Notes: generated by a model not told the origin, from the sequence alone. Numbered from the stretch's first letter, positions 17,148 to 25,767 are shown. The stretch: 64,000 nt of DNA from Xanthobacter autotrophicus (GCF_005871085.1 NZ_VAUP01000031.1:248001-312000), one strand, 5' to 3'. Numbers and translations: made by a program.

Positions 17148-18020
17148 TCACACGCGCTCCGTCGGATTGCTGCCGTAGAGGCCGCGCGGGAAGGCGAACA
17201 GCACGGCGAGGATGACGAAGAAGGCCACCGCATCCTTGTAGTGGGAGGAGATGTAGCCCGCCGTCAGCGCCTCCATGAGGCCGAGCAGCAGGCCGCCCGT
17301 CAGCGCCCCCTTTGGGCTGCCCATGCCGCCGAGCATGGCGGCGGCGAACCCCTTCAGCGCCAGCGAGATGCCCACCTCGAAGCTGGTCGGCAGGATCGGG
17401 GTGATGAGCACGCCCGCCAGCGCGCCGATGGCCGCGGACAGGGCGAAGGAGAGCGTCATCACGAAGCGGGTGTTGATGCCCACGAGCTGCGCCGCCAGCC
17501 GGTTGTTGGAGGTGGCGAGCACGGCGCGGCCGGTGAGCGTGCGGGTGAAGAACAGCCACAGCGCAACGAAGATCGCCACCGCCCCCGCCGTCACCCACAG
17601 GCTCTGCGGCAGCACGGTGGCGCCGAAGACGTGGAGCGGCTCGTCGCCCGAGAAGGACGGCAGGCGGTGCGTGCCCTTGCCGAGCACGATCTGGGTGACG
17701 CCACGGATGAAGATGGAGGCGCCGATGGTGATGATGATGAGCGACACCACCGGCGCCCCGCGTGCCGGCTCGATGGCGAAGGTGTTCAGCGCCACCCCGA
17801 TGGCCGAGGTGACGGCGATGGCGATGAGCGCGGCGAGCGGCAACGGCAGGCCGGCGGCGACGCCGGCCACCGAGATCATGCCGCCCAGCATCACGAACTC
17901 GCCCTGGGCGAAGTTCACCACGTCGGACGCGTTGTAGATGATGGTGAAGCCGAGGGCGACGAGCGCATAAACCGCGCCCACCGTGACCCCGGATGCCAGG
18001 AACTGCAGCAGATCGGACAT
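17148..18020 (-). CDS. livH: Branched-chain amino acid-type ABC transporter permease LivH
   Basis: A 290-residue inner-membrane permease, with LQFLASGVTVGAVYALVALG at the N-terminus, NFAQGEFVMLGG, and the loop motif GLNTRFVMTLSFALSA-like (here GINTRFVMTLSFALSA). All match LivH. It follows livK after a 235-nt spacer that holds a stem-loop, and overlaps the possible GTG start of livM. Confidence 0.92.
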   Translation of the reverse strand: MSDLLQFLASGVTVGAVYALVALGFTIIYNASDVVNFAQGEFVMLGGMISVAGVAAGLPLPLAALIAIAVTSAIGVALNTFAIEPARGAPVVSLIIITIGASIFIRGVTQIVLGKGTHRLPSFSGDEPLHVFGATVLPQSLWVTAGAVAIFVALWLFFTRTLTGRAVLATSNNRLAAQLVGINTRFVMTLSFALSAAIGALAGVLITPILPTSFEVGISLALKGFAAAMLGGMGSPKGALTGGLLLGLMEALTAGYISSHYKDAVAFFVILAVLFAFPRGLYGSNPTERV

Positions 18021-18173
18021 GTTCGCTCGCTCCCCGCGGGCGGTTCGAGGCGGCGGGCCGGACCCGGAGGGAGCGGCGAAGACCGTCTCACGCTGTGTGG
18101 AAGGGGGGCCGCGCCTGCCCGGCGGACGCGATGCGTCCTTGGGGGGCGGCTTGTCTTGGTGTCCGCCGCCGCT

Positions 18174-18205
18174 CCCGCGGCCACCCGTGAACGGGCGCCC
18201 GCGGG
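18174..18205 (-). terminator. Intercistronic stem-loop between livK and livH
   Basis: CCCGCGG (18174-18180) pairs with CCGCGGG (18199-18205), and an inner stem CCCGT/ACGGG closes a GA loop. There is no T-run on either side, so it is more likely a partial attenuator or 3'-stabilising hairpin, letting the binding protein be made in excess over the membrane subunits. Confidence 0.45.
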
Positions 18206-18255
18206 CCGGAGGCGAAGAATCCCTGGATAGAGAAGGTACCGCGCCGGTCGCCGGC

Positions 18256-19392
18256 CTACTGCACCAACTTCCAGCCGCCGTTGTTGATCTCGAGGATGCG
18301 GAAGGCGGAGAGATCGAGGCCGAGATGGTCGGTCTTCGAGTAATTGTACGTGCCGGTGGTGCCCACAAGGCCGGTGGTGGCCTCGATGGCGTCGCGGATC
18401 GCCGCCGGCTTGGCGGATGGCGCCTTGGCGATGGCACCGGTGAGGATGCGCATGGCGTCGTGGGCATAGCCGCCGAAGGTGGAGACCGGCGCGCCGCCGG
18501 CCGCCTTCTCGAAGCTCGCCTTGTAGGCCAGCACCACCGCTTTCTGCGGATCTTTCGGATCAAGCAGCTCGCCCACCAGCAGCGCGGTGCCGGGCAGGCG
18601 CACGCCCTCGGCATTCTTGGCGCCGGAAAGCTCGATGAAGGCGTTGGAGGCGACGCCGTGGGACTGGTAGAGCGGCAAGGTGATGCCGAGCTGCGCGTAA
18701 TTGCGGGTGATGGTGGCCGGCCCCTGGCCGAAGCCCGAGTTGAGGATGGCCTGGATGCCCGGCTTGTTGCGGATGTTGGTGAGCTGCGGGGTCATGTCCG
18801 CATCCTTCGGCCCGTAGGTCTCGTCGGCGACGATCTCGATGCCGGAGGACTTGGCGACCGTGAGGCACTGGGCGCGCATGGAGGCGCCGAAGCCGTCGGT
18901 GCCGGAGATGAGGCCGATCTTGACGAGGCCGCGGCTCTTCATGTCCTCGAAGATCTTCAGGCACGCCATGCGGTCGGTGTGCGGGGTCTTGAAGACATAG
19001 GGCTTGACCGGATCGATGATCTCGATTGCGCCGGCGAGCGAGATGAAGGGCACCTTGCTCTCCTCGGCCACTGCGAGGATGGCGAGCGAGGTGCCGGTGG
19101 TGGTGCCGCCGACCATGGCGACGACGCTGTCGTCCTCCACGAGGCGGGTGGCGAAGGTCTTGGCCTTCGAGGGGTCGCCGCTGTCGTCATAGAGGACGAG
19201 CTTCAGCTTCTCGCCCTTGATGCCGCCCCTGGTGTTCAGCTCTTCCACCATCATGCGGATGGTCCTGGCCTCGGGATCGCCGAGCGAGGAAGCCGGGCCG
19301 GTCTCCGAGACGATAGCGCCGATCTTGATGTCGGCGCTGGCGGCGGTGGCCATCAGGGCCAGCGCGACCACGCCCGTCACAATCCTCTTCAT
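18256..19392 (-). CDS. livK: Periplasmic substrate-binding protein of the Liv-type transporter
   Basis: 378 residues with a Sec signal peptide (MKRIVTGVVALALMATAASA, cleavage after ASA) and a type 1 periplasmic-binding fold (DIKIGAIVSETGPASSLG, MVEELNTRGGIKGEKLKLVLYDD). A strong GGGGAGGA ribosome site supports the ATG at 19392. It is first in the liv operon and divergent from the Rieske operon. A predicted TetR operator (19501-19516) lies 108 bp upstream of its start. Ligand unknown: homologues near aromatic catabolic genes bind aromatic acids. Confidence 0.9.
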   Translation of the reverse strand: MKRIVTGVVALALMATAASADIKIGAIVSETGPASSLGDPEARTIRMMVEELNTRGGIKGEKLKLVLYDDSGDPSKAKTFATRLVEDDSVVAMVGGTTTGTSLAILAVAEESKVPFISLAGAIEIIDPVKPYVFKTPHTDRMACLKIFEDMKSRGLVKIGLISGTDGFGASMRAQCLTVAKSSGIEIVADETYGPKDADMTPQLTNIRNKPGIQAILNSGFGQGPATITRNYAQLGITLPLYQSHGVASNAFIELSGAKNAEGVRLPGTALLVGELLDPKDPQKAVVLAYKASFEKAAGGAPVSTFGGYAHDAMRILTGAIAKAPSAKPAAIRDAIEATTGLVGTTGTYNYSKTDHLGLDLSAFRILEINNGGWKLVQ

Positions 19393-19500
19393 GTGTCCTC
19401 CCCAGGCTTGATGGTGACGCCGCCGGGCCGCCATCACGTCTCCAGCGCTGGAGAGCCTGCGGATGGAAAGCGGGGGGCATCACGCTTTCGATCTATTATC

Positions 19501-19516
19501 GTTAGATCGTTCGGTC
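19501..19516. promoter_or_regulatory. Predicted TetR operator 1 (livK side)
   Basis: The minus strand reads GACCGAACGATCTAAC, matching the block-wide pattern GACCGA-N4-TCGGTC in 9 of 12 defined positions. It is placed to control the livKHMGF operon. Confidence 0.55.
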
Positions 19517-19682
19517 TTTTTAATTCAGATCAAATCCCATTTCCACCAGAATCTGCGTTGCCCGTACGCAACGTCATTGGAGCGGACGTGCAAGGTTGAT
19601 CAACGCAATAATCCATTGCGACCTGAGGGCCTGCCGAACATGGTCGGCGAGAAAATTTGCGTCCACGCGGCGTGGACGGCGC

Positions 19683-19711
19683 TTGACAGGTTCCAAGGAC
19701 GAAGGAATATT
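19683..19711 (+). promoter_or_regulatory. Sigma-70-like promoter of the Rieske operon
   Basis: A perfect TTGACA at 19683-19688, then 17 bp, then AATATT at 19706-19711. Transcription would start near 19718, inside the operator at 19714-19729, so a bound repressor would block it. Confidence 0.6.
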
Positions 19712-19713
19712 TA

Positions 19714-19729
19714 GACCAATCGTTCGATT
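19714..19729. promoter_or_regulatory. Predicted TetR operator 2 (Rieske promoter)
   Basis: GACCAATCGTTCGATT contains the perfect inverted repeat AATCG-TT-CGATT and fits GACCGA-N4-TCGGTC. It lies directly downstream of the predicted -10, the classic place for a repressor. Confidence 0.6.
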
Positions 19730-19770
19730 AATTTTCCAACAATCCAACACAACCTCAGGGGTGGACCGCC

Positions 19771-21057
19771 ATGCCGCAAGCCGCCGTGTCCGAAGCCGCA
19801 GCCTCCGCCGGGGCGCGCGACTACCGCGCGCTCATCGAGCCCGCGCGCATCAACAGCCGGCTCTATTACGATCCGGCCATCTTCCAGGAAGAGCTGGAGA
19901 AGATCTGGTACAAGACCTGGGTATACGTGGGTCACACCAGCGAGATCCCCAACAAGAACGACTATGTCACCAAGTCGATCGGCCCCATGCCGGTGCTGAT
20001 GGTGCGTGACAAGGAAGGTGAGGTCCGCCTCCTGCTCAACAAGTGCCCCCATCGCGGCAACCAGCTGTGCGCCTACCAGAAGGGCAACCGCACCAGCTTC
20101 ACCTGCCCGTACCACTCCTGGACCTTCTCCAACACCGGCGACCTCATGGGCTATGCCCTGCCGGACGGCTACGAGGGCCAGAGCAAGGCCGGCCTCAACC
20201 TCGGCAAGGTGCCGCGCATCGCCATCTATCGTGGCTTCGTGTTCGGCTCGATGGCGGCGGAGGGCATCTCCCTGGAGGAGCATCTCGGTGGCGCCAAGGC
20301 GGCGCTCGACCAGTTGCTCGACAACTCGCCCACCGGCGAGCTGGAGCTGACCGCGGGCTTTCTCCAGCACCGCACCAAGGCCAACTGGAAGTTCATGTTG
20401 GAGAACGAGACCGACGGCTATCACCCCGGCTTCGTCCACGGCTCGGTCTTCCAGGTGACAAGCTCGGGCATCGGCAGCCTCTACGGCTCGGACTCCACCG
20501 CCCTGACCCGCGACTATGGCAACGGCCATACCGAGTTCGACCTGCGCCCCGAATGGCGCAAGAACGACAAGCCGCTGCAGTGGTTCGGCACCACGCCGGA
20601 GCGCCTGCCCGAGTACGTGAAGGCCATGAACGCGGGCTATGGCGAGGAGCGCGCCCGCCAGATCATGATCGACGGCTCGCCGCACGTCATGATCTTCCCG
20701 AACCTGTTCATCGCCGAGATCCAGATCTTCGTGCTGCAGCCGGTGGCGGTGGACGAAACCGTCCAGCACGTCACCGCCGTGCAGTTCAAGGGCGCGCCCG
20801 ACATCAACCGGCGCCTGCGCCAGCAGACCATGGGGTCGGTGGGCCCCGCCGGCCTGCTGCTCGCCGACGACACCGAGATGTACGAGCGCAACCATCGCGG
20901 CGCGCAGATCCTTGATCCCGAATGGCTGGTGCTCTCGCGCGGCCTGCACCGTGAGCGGCTCGACGACAATGGTTTCCGCATCGCCCATTCCACCGACGAG
21001 ACGCCGCAGCGCGGCATCTGGCGCCACTACCTCAACCTGATGACCGAGGCCCGCTGA
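19771..21057 (+). CDS. Rieske non-haem iron ring-hydroxylating oxygenase, alpha subunit
   Basis: 428 residues. The Rieske [2Fe-2S] ligands are C92, H94, C112 and H115 (CPHRGNQLC, then CPYHSW). The catalytic domain has the bridging Asp215 and iron ligands H218 and H223 (DGYHPGFVH), with the third ligand probably D366 or D367 in LLADDTEM. It should insert O2 into an aromatic ring, giving a cis-dihydrodiol or phenol. It is the benzoate/anthranilate/cumate-like alpha3beta3 type, since a beta subunit follows at once (1-nt overlap). The CoA-centred neighbourhood suggests a CoA thioester or side-chain acid substrate, as with IpfAB on ibuprofen-CoA (inference). Confidence 0.92.
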   Translation: MPQAAVSEAAASAGARDYRALIEPARINSRLYYDPAIFQEELEKIWYKTWVYVGHTSEIPNKNDYVTKSIGPMPVLMVRDKEGEVRLLLNKCPHRGNQLCAYQKGNRTSFTCPYHSWTFSNTGDLMGYALPDGYEGQSKAGLNLGKVPRIAIYRGFVFGSMAAEGISLEEHLGGAKAALDQLLDNSPTGELELTAGFLQHRTKANWKFMLENETDGYHPGFVHGSVFQVTSSGIGSLYGSDSTALTRDYGNGHTEFDLRPEWRKNDKPLQWFGTTPERLPEYVKAMNAGYGEERARQIMIDGSPHVMIFPNLFIAEIQIFVLQPVAVDETVQHVTAVQFKGAPDINRRLRQQTMGSVGPAGLLLADDTEMYERNHRGAQILDPEWLVLSRGLHRERLDDNGFRIAHSTDETPQRGIWRHYLNLMTEAR

Positions 21058-21590
21058 TGACCGCGCTCGCCCAATCCTTCGCGGACGTATCCGCTCCCGA
21101 TCTTGCGGCAACCGATGCCGTGGCGCTCCACCACCAGGTGGCGCAGTTCCTCTATCTGGAGGCCCGCCTCGCCGACACCCACGACTATGACGGGTGGGAG
21201 GCGCTGTGGACGGACGACGCCATCTACTGGGTCCCCGCCAATGGCGACGACACCGACCCAGAGAAGGAGATGTCGGTACTTTACGATAACCGCTCGCGCA
21301 TCGGCGTGCGCATCCGCCAGCTCAAGACCGGGCGCCGCCACACCCAGACCCCGCGTTCGGAGCTGGCCCGCGTCATCTCCAATATCGAGATCGCCGAAGT
21401 CCGCGGCAACGAGGTGGAGGTGCGTGCCAACGTCCTCATCTACGAGGACAATCTGCGCGGCGATACTTTGTGGGCGGCGCGCAACACCTATCGCCTGCGC
21501 ATGGTGGACGGCGGCTTCCGGCTGGTGCGCAAGAAGATCGCGCTCGTGAACAACAACAAGCCCATCTTCACCCTCTCCTTCCTGGTCTGA
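21057..21590 (+). CDS. Ring-hydroxylating oxygenase, beta subunit
   Basis: 177 residues, the usual length of the small non-catalytic cone-fold subunit. Family blocks are QFLYLEARLADTHDYDGWEALW, DDAIYWVPAN, EMSVLYDNRSRIGVRI and NTYRLRMVDGGFRLVRKKI. Its ATG overlaps the alpha TGA (TGATG), so expression is coupled and stoichiometric. It stabilises the alpha3beta3 hexamer. Confidence 0.93.
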   Translation: MTALAQSFADVSAPDLAATDAVALHHQVAQFLYLEARLADTHDYDGWEALWTDDAIYWVPANGDDTDPEKEMSVLYDNRSRIGVRIRQLKTGRRHTQTPRSELARVISNIEIAEVRGNEVEVRANVLIYEDNLRGDTLWAARNTYRLRMVDGGFRLVRKKIALVNNNKPIFTLSFLV

Positions 21591-21598
21591 GACCTTCC

Positions 21599-22498
21599 AT
21601 GACACACAGCACTTCCGAGGCCTCTGCCCAAGCGCCTGCGGCCTCTTCCCAAGCGCCTGCGGCCTCTTCCCAAGCGCCCGCGGCCAATAATGCGCCTGCA
21701 CCCGAGAGCTGGATCGGCGAAGGGCCGGTCCTGCTCGACTATGCGGAGGGCGTCGCCACCCTCACGCTGAACCGTCCCGGCTCGGCCAACGGCATGAACA
21801 TCGAACTCATGCAGGCGCTGTACCGTGCGATCATGGTGGTGCACCGCGCGCCGGACGTGCGGGTGCTGCACCTGCGCGGCGCCGGCGCCAATTTCTGCGC
21901 CGGCGGCGACGTGCGCGAGTTCGCCTCCAAGGGCGAGGCGCTCGGCGATTTCCTGCGCGAGGTGACGGCCTATCTGCAGGTCGCCATCGGCGCACTCATC
22001 CGCCTGAAAGCCGTCGTCGTCACCGAGGTCCACGGCTATGCCGCGGGCGGCGGCGGGCTCGGCCTCGTCTGCGCCTCCGACGTCGTGATCGCCGGCGCCG
22101 GCGCGAAGTTCCTCGCCGGCGCCACGCGCGTAGGCATGGCGCCGGACGCGGGCTCCTCGGTGATCCTGCCGCATCTCGTCGGCTTCCGCCGGGCGGCGGA
22201 GATCATGCTCTCCAACCGCATTGTGGATGCGGCGGAGGCGCAGGCCATCGGCCTCATCACCAGATGCGTGCCCGACGACGCCCTTCAGGCCGAGGCGAAG
22301 AAGGCCGCGCGCCTCTATGCCTCCGGCGCGCCGCTGGCGCTCGCGGCCACCAAGCGTCTCCTGTGGAACGCGCTGGACGTGGAGCGGGCGTTGCCGGAGG
22401 AGGCGCGCACCGTCTCCGAACTCTCCTTCACCGCCGATTCCCGCGAGGGCCTCGCCGCGGTGATCGGGAAGCGCAAGCCCGTCTTCACCGGCCGATGA
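21599..22498 (+). CDS. Crotonase-superfamily protein, PaaG-like, with unusual active site
   Basis: 299 residues. A low-complexity Ala/Gln/Ser/Pro tail (about residues 1-40, encoded by a 21-bp tandem repeat) precedes the crotonase fold. The oxyanion-hole segment is GANFCAGGDVREF, with the second at GYAAGGGGLGLVCASD. The two hydratase glutamates seem absent (CELA-type Glu is Leu in GGGLGLV; the QPE Glu is not seen in FLAGATRVGMAPDAGS). The Asp of GMAPDAG matches the catalytic Asp of PaaG-type isomerases (LVPDSGG). An isomerase or ring-modifying role on an aromatic-derived CoA ester is more likely than simple hydration. The next gene overlaps its stop by 4 nt. Confidence 0.82.
   Translation: MTHSTSEASAQAPAASSQAPAASSQAPAANNAPAPESWIGEGPVLLDYAEGVATLTLNRPGSANGMNIELMQALYRAIMVVHRAPDVRVLHLRGAGANFCAGGDVREFASKGEALGDFLREVTAYLQVAIGALIRLKAVVVTEVHGYAAGGGGLGLVCASDVVIAGAGAKFLAGATRVGMAPDAGSSVILPHLVGFRRAAEIMLSNRIVDAAEAQAIGLITRCVPDDALQAEAKKAARLYASGAPLALAATKRLLWNALDVERALPEEARTVSELSFTADSREGLAAVIGKRKPVFTGR
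21629..21691 (+). repeat. 21-bp tandem repeat in the crotonase N-terminal tail
   Basis: CAAGCGCCTGCGGCCTCTTC plus C occurs at 21629-21649 and 21650-21670, with a diverged third copy at 21671-21691, encoding repeats of QAPAASS. Copy number variation by slippage would change the tail length in frame. Confidence 0.75.
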
Positions 22499-23232
22499 GC
22501 ACGGCGTCTCCCGGGCGCCGCGCGCTCGTCACCGGAGGTGGCGCCGGCATCGGCGCCGCCATCGTCAAACGGTTGGGCGCGGACGGCCTCAACGTGGTCT
22601 TCTGCGACCGCGACGCCGAAACCGGCACGGCGCTCGCGGCCGCGAGCGGCGCCGCCTTCGTGCACATGGACGGCACGGATGCGGCGGCGGCCGAGGCGCT
22701 GTTTTCCGCCCACGGCCCGTTCGACGTGCTGGTGAACAATATCGGCGCTGACCAGCACGCCTTCTTCACGCAGACCACGGCGGAAGACTGGCGCTTCCTG
22801 CTGTCGGTGAACCTTGAGACCGCCTTTCTCTTCACCCGCCTCGCGCTGCCGGCCATGCAGGCGGCGCGCTACGGCCGGCTGGTGAACGTCGCCTCCGAGG
22901 CGGGGCGGCTCGGCTCGAAGGGTGGCGCCGTCTATGCCGCCGCGAAAGCGGGGCTGATCGGCTTTACCCGTTCCATCGCCCGCGAGAATGCCCGCTACGG
23001 CATCATCGCCAACGCCGTGGCGCCGGGTCCCATCCGCACCCCCATGGTGGAGCGCGCGGTGGCCGAGGTGGGCGAGACGATCCTCGCCGATATGGCCGCC
23101 CTCACCCTTCTGCGCCGCATCGGCGAGCCGGAGGAAGTGGCGGCGGCGGTGGCCTTCCTCGCCTCCGAGGGCGCCTCCTTCGTCACCGGCGAGGTGCTGG
23201 GCGTCTCCGGCGGCATGGGCTGCGGCGCCTGA
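22495..23232 (+). CDS. Short-chain dehydrogenase/reductase
   Basis: 245 residues. The cofactor motif is TGGGAGIG (residues 14-21), followed by CDRD at the end of strand 2, suggesting NAD(H) preference. NNIGA is in the usual NNAG place. Catalytic residues appear as Ser (NVASEAGRLGS), then YAAAK. The C-terminal ITGEVLGVSGG-like motif (here VTGEVLGVSGG) is present. In this operon it could oxidise a cis-dihydrodiol made by the Rieske enzyme or a 3-hydroxyacyl-CoA. Sequence alone does not decide. ATGA overlap with the crotonase gene. Confidence 0.85.
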   Translation: MSTASPGRRALVTGGGAGIGAAIVKRLGADGLNVVFCDRDAETGTALAAASGAAFVHMDGTDAAAAEALFSAHGPFDVLVNNIGADQHAFFTQTTAEDWRFLLSVNLETAFLFTRLALPAMQAARYGRLVNVASEAGRLGSKGGAVYAAAKAGLIGFTRSIARENARYGIIANAVAPGPIRTPMVERAVAEVGETILADMAALTLLRRIGEPEEVAAAVAFLASEGASFVTGEVLGVSGGMGCGA

Positions 23233-23273
23233 GCCTGCCCTCAAGCAAGAACCAATATCCACGGGGAGCCCCG

Positions 23274-23594
23274 ATGACCCGGATTACCTTCGTCACGCCC
23301 GCCGGCCAGCGCATCGAGATCGATGCGGAGAACGGGCTCAGCGTCATGGAATGCGCCCGCCGCGCCAACGTGCCGGGCATCGTCGCCGAATGCGGCGGCG
23401 CCTGTTCGTGCGCCACCTGCCACGTGCATGTGGACCCCGAGTGGTGCGCCGCGGCGGGCGAGGCCGCCGGCATGGAGCGCGACATGCTGGAATTCGCCGA
23501 GGACGTGCGCGACAGCTCCCGCCTCTCCTGCCAGGTGAAGGTGGCGCCCGCGCTGGACGGCCTCGTCGTCCACCTGCCCGCCGGCCAGGGCTGA
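23274..23594 (+). CDS. [2Fe-2S] ferredoxin, adrenodoxin/putidaredoxin type
   Basis: 106 residues. Cluster ligands C40, C46, C49 and C87 (CGGACSCATCHVH, then LSCQV) give the C-x5-C-x2-C...C pattern of vertebrate-type ferredoxins. It probably carries electrons from the FAD reductase encoded at 28165-29385 to the Rieske oxygenase, making a three-component system. A GGGGAG ribosome site precedes the ATG. It is cotranscribed with the SDR and racemase genes. Confidence 0.92.
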   Translation: MTRITFVTPAGQRIEIDAENGLSVMECARRANVPGIVAECGGACSCATCHVHVDPEWCAAAGEAAGMERDMLEFAEDVRDSSRLSCQVKVAPALDGLVVHLPAGQG

Positions 23595-23599
23595 GGCCG

Positions 23600-24721
23600 A
23601 TGCCGGGACCGCTTTCGGGATTGCGCATCGTCGAGATGGTCGGCCTCGGGCCGGCCCCGTTCGCCGCCATGATGCTGGCAGATGCGGGCGCCGAGGTGAT
23701 CCGCGTCCACCAGAGGGGCCAGCGGCCGGAAATCCCGCTCATGAACACGCGTTTCGACGTGTTGGCGCGGGGCCGCAGGTCCATCGCCCTCGACCTCAAG
23801 GCGGAGAGGGATCTTGAGGTGATGCGCGATCTCCTCGCCCGCGCGGACGGCCTCATCGAGGGCTTCCGGCCGGGGGTGATGGAGCGCCTCGGCCTCGGGC
23901 CGGAGCCCTGCCTCGCCGCCAATCCGCGCCTCGTCTACGGCCGCATGACCGGCTGGGGGCAGGAGGGGCCGCTGAAGGACGCCGCCGGGCACGACCTCAA
24001 CTATCTCGGCGCCACCGGCGCGCTGGCCGCCATGGGCCCGGCGGATGCGCCGCCGCCCGTGCCGCTGAACCTCATCGCCGATTTCGGCGGCGGCGGCATG
24101 CTGATGGCGTTCGGCATGGTGGCGGCGCTGCTGGGGGCGAAGACCACCGGCGAAGGCCAGGTGGTGGATGCCGCCATGACGGATGGCGCGGCGCTGCTCG
24201 CCGCCATGTTCTGGGGCTTCCGCGCCGGGGGGCTGTGGGGCGCTGCGCGGCAGGCGAACCTGCTGGACGGCGGAGCCTATTTCTACGGCACCTATGCGTG
24301 CGCTGATGGAAAATTCCTCGCTGTGGCGCCGGTGGAGGGCAAGTTCCACCGCATCCTCATCGACACCCTCGGGCTGGACCCCGCCGAATTCACCCACGCG
24401 GCCGAACCCGCCGCCTGGGGCCGGCTGCGCGCCCGGCTCGCCGCCCTCTTCCTGACCGAGCCGCGCGACCACTGGGCCCGGTTGTTCGCCGGCACCGACG
24501 CCTGCGTCTCCCCCATCCTCGACTGGGACGAGGCCGCCGCCGATCCGCACGCGCGGACCCGTGGCGCCTTCGTGAGCGTGGACGGCGTGGTGCAGCCGGC
24601 GCCCGCGCCGCGCTTCTCCGCCACCCCCTCCGCCATCGCCTCCGGGCCAGCGGCACCGGGTGCGCACGGTCGCGAGATCCTCGCCGGCTGGGGCCTCGAT
24701 CCGGCTCGGCTCGATCCCTGA
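23600..24721 (+). CDS. Alpha-methylacyl-CoA racemase-like family III CoA-transferase fold protein
   Basis: 373 residues of the CaiB/BaiF fold. It matches the racemase branch: H131 (AGHDLNY), D161 (LIADFGGGG) and E246 (APVEGKFH) correspond to the catalytic His126, Asp156 and Glu241 of mycobacterial MCR with a constant offset of 5. The family epimerises the 2-methyl centre of acyl-CoAs. In this operon it would fit a chiral 2-substituted arylacyl-CoA, such as a 2-arylpropionyl-CoA. A CoA-transferase function is less likely but cannot be excluded. It is last in the plus-strand operon, starting 5 nt after the ferredoxin stop. Confidence 0.85.
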   Translation: MPGPLSGLRIVEMVGLGPAPFAAMMLADAGAEVIRVHQRGQRPEIPLMNTRFDVLARGRRSIALDLKAERDLEVMRDLLARADGLIEGFRPGVMERLGLGPEPCLAANPRLVYGRMTGWGQEGPLKDAAGHDLNYLGATGALAAMGPADAPPPVPLNLIADFGGGGMLMAFGMVAALLGAKTTGEGQVVDAAMTDGAALLAAMFWGFRAGGLWGAARQANLLDGGAYFYGTYACADGKFLAVAPVEGKFHRILIDTLGLDPAEFTHAAEPAAWGRLRARLAALFLTEPRDHWARLFAGTDACVSPILDWDEAAADPHARTRGAFVSVDGVVQPAPAPRFSATPSAIASGPAAPGAHGREILAGWGLDPARLDP

Positions 24722-24763
24722 GCCTCAAAAAATGGGCCCCCAAAAATAGGCCCCAAGAAAGAA

Positions 24764-24792
24764 CCGGCCTCCCGGCGATGGCGGGAGGCCGG
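24764..24792. terminator. Strong hairpin between two converging operons
   Basis: CCGGCCTCCCG (24764-24774) pairs perfectly with CGGGAGGCCGG (24782-24792) around a 7-nt loop. It lies between the racemase (+) and hydrolase (-) 3' ends. Reading the minus strand, T-rich tracts follow after a few bases, so it may terminate both ways. The preceding 24727-24755 carries two AAAAAT-GGCCCC half-repeats. Confidence 0.65.
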
Positions 24793-24855
24793 CGAGTGAA
24801 CCCGGCACATGCGACGGCGAAAGGGGTCGAGCCGTCGGGAGGACGTGTCCGGGTG

Positions 24856-25767
24856 TCAGAGGGCGCGCAGGAAGGCGCCGATGCGGGCGAGGGAGAGGGC
24901 CGCCTCGGGCAGTTCCTCGAACACCTGGAAATGGTGGCACATGCCTTCGAACACCTCGACCTCCACCCGCCCGCCCTGCGCCGCCGCATTGCGGGCGAGG
25001 AGATGGCTATCGTCGAGGGTGATGTCGGCGCCGCCCGCATGGACCAGGATGGGTGGCAGGCCGGAGAGATCGCCCAGCACCGGCGAGGCCGTGGGGTCGG
25101 CGGGCGCATGGTCGCGGCCGAGATAGGTGCGGGCCATGGCCTTCAACTGCTCCGGGCGGGAGAAGATGTCCTGCTCCACCAGCGCGCTGTAACTCTCCCC
25201 GCTCATGGTCAGGTCGAGCCAGGGCGAGAGCAGCACCAGCGCCTTCGGCAGCGGCAGGCCGGCATCGCGCGCCCTGATCGCGGTGCCGAGGGCAAGCGCC
25301 CCACCGGCGGAATCCCCCACGAGCGCAAGCGGGATGTCGCCCGCCTCCACCAGCACCCGGTAGACGGCGAAGGCGTCGTCCGGCGCCGCGGGAAAGCGGT
25401 GCTCGGGGGCGAGCCGATAGTCGAAGCCTAGCACCCGCATGCCGCTCGCCGCGGCAAGGCGCGCCATCAGCCCGGCATGGGAGCGCACGGAGCCGATCTG
25501 GAAGCCGCCGCCGTGGCAATAGAGCAGCGTGCGGCCCGCCTCTGCCTCCGCCGCATCGAAGGCGCAGGCGGGAAGGCCGGCGAGCGCGTGCGGCGAGCGC
25601 GTGACCTGCGGGGCGCCTTCGCCCGCCCCGAGGAAGTCCTCGAAGCTGGCGCGGATCTCGGCGAGGCTCATGCCCGCCGCCCAGGCGGAGGTCGCGGCCT
25701 TGATGCGTGCGCGCACCCGCTCGAAAGCGACGGCGCTGTCGGCGGGGCTGGGAAGGGGTTGGGTCAT
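24856..25767 (-). CDS. Alpha/beta hydrolase of the hormone-sensitive-lipase (HSL) family
   Basis: 303 residues. HSL marks are the HGGG oxyanion motif (YCHGGGFQIGS), the nucleophile elbow GDSAGG, an Asp in VLVHAGGADITLDDS and the final His in MCHHFQ. It would hydrolyse a carboxylic ester or possibly a thioester. It lies 68 nt downstream of the CoA ligase on the same strand and is likely cotranscribed. It could free the acid from an ester before CoA activation, or act as a thioesterase (inference). Confidence 0.87.
   Translation of the reverse strand: MTQPLPSPADSAVAFERVRARIKAATSAWAAGMSLAEIRASFEDFLGAGEGAPQVTRSPHALAGLPACAFDAAEAEAGRTLLYCHGGGFQIGSVRSHAGLMARLAAASGMRVLGFDYRLAPEHRFPAAPDDAFAVYRVLVEAGDIPLALVGDSAGGALALGTAIRARDAGLPLPKALVLLSPWLDLTMSGESYSALVEQDIFSRPEQLKAMARTYLGRDHAPADPTASPVLGDLSGLPPILVHAGGADITLDDSHLLARNAAAQGGRVEVEVFEGMCHHFQVFEELPEAALSLARIGAFLRAL

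Noticed and set aside
19595-19609. Second FNR-like site (TTGATCAACGCAA) near the Rieske promoter
   Set aside because: Only the TTGAT half is good; the second half lacks ATCAA.
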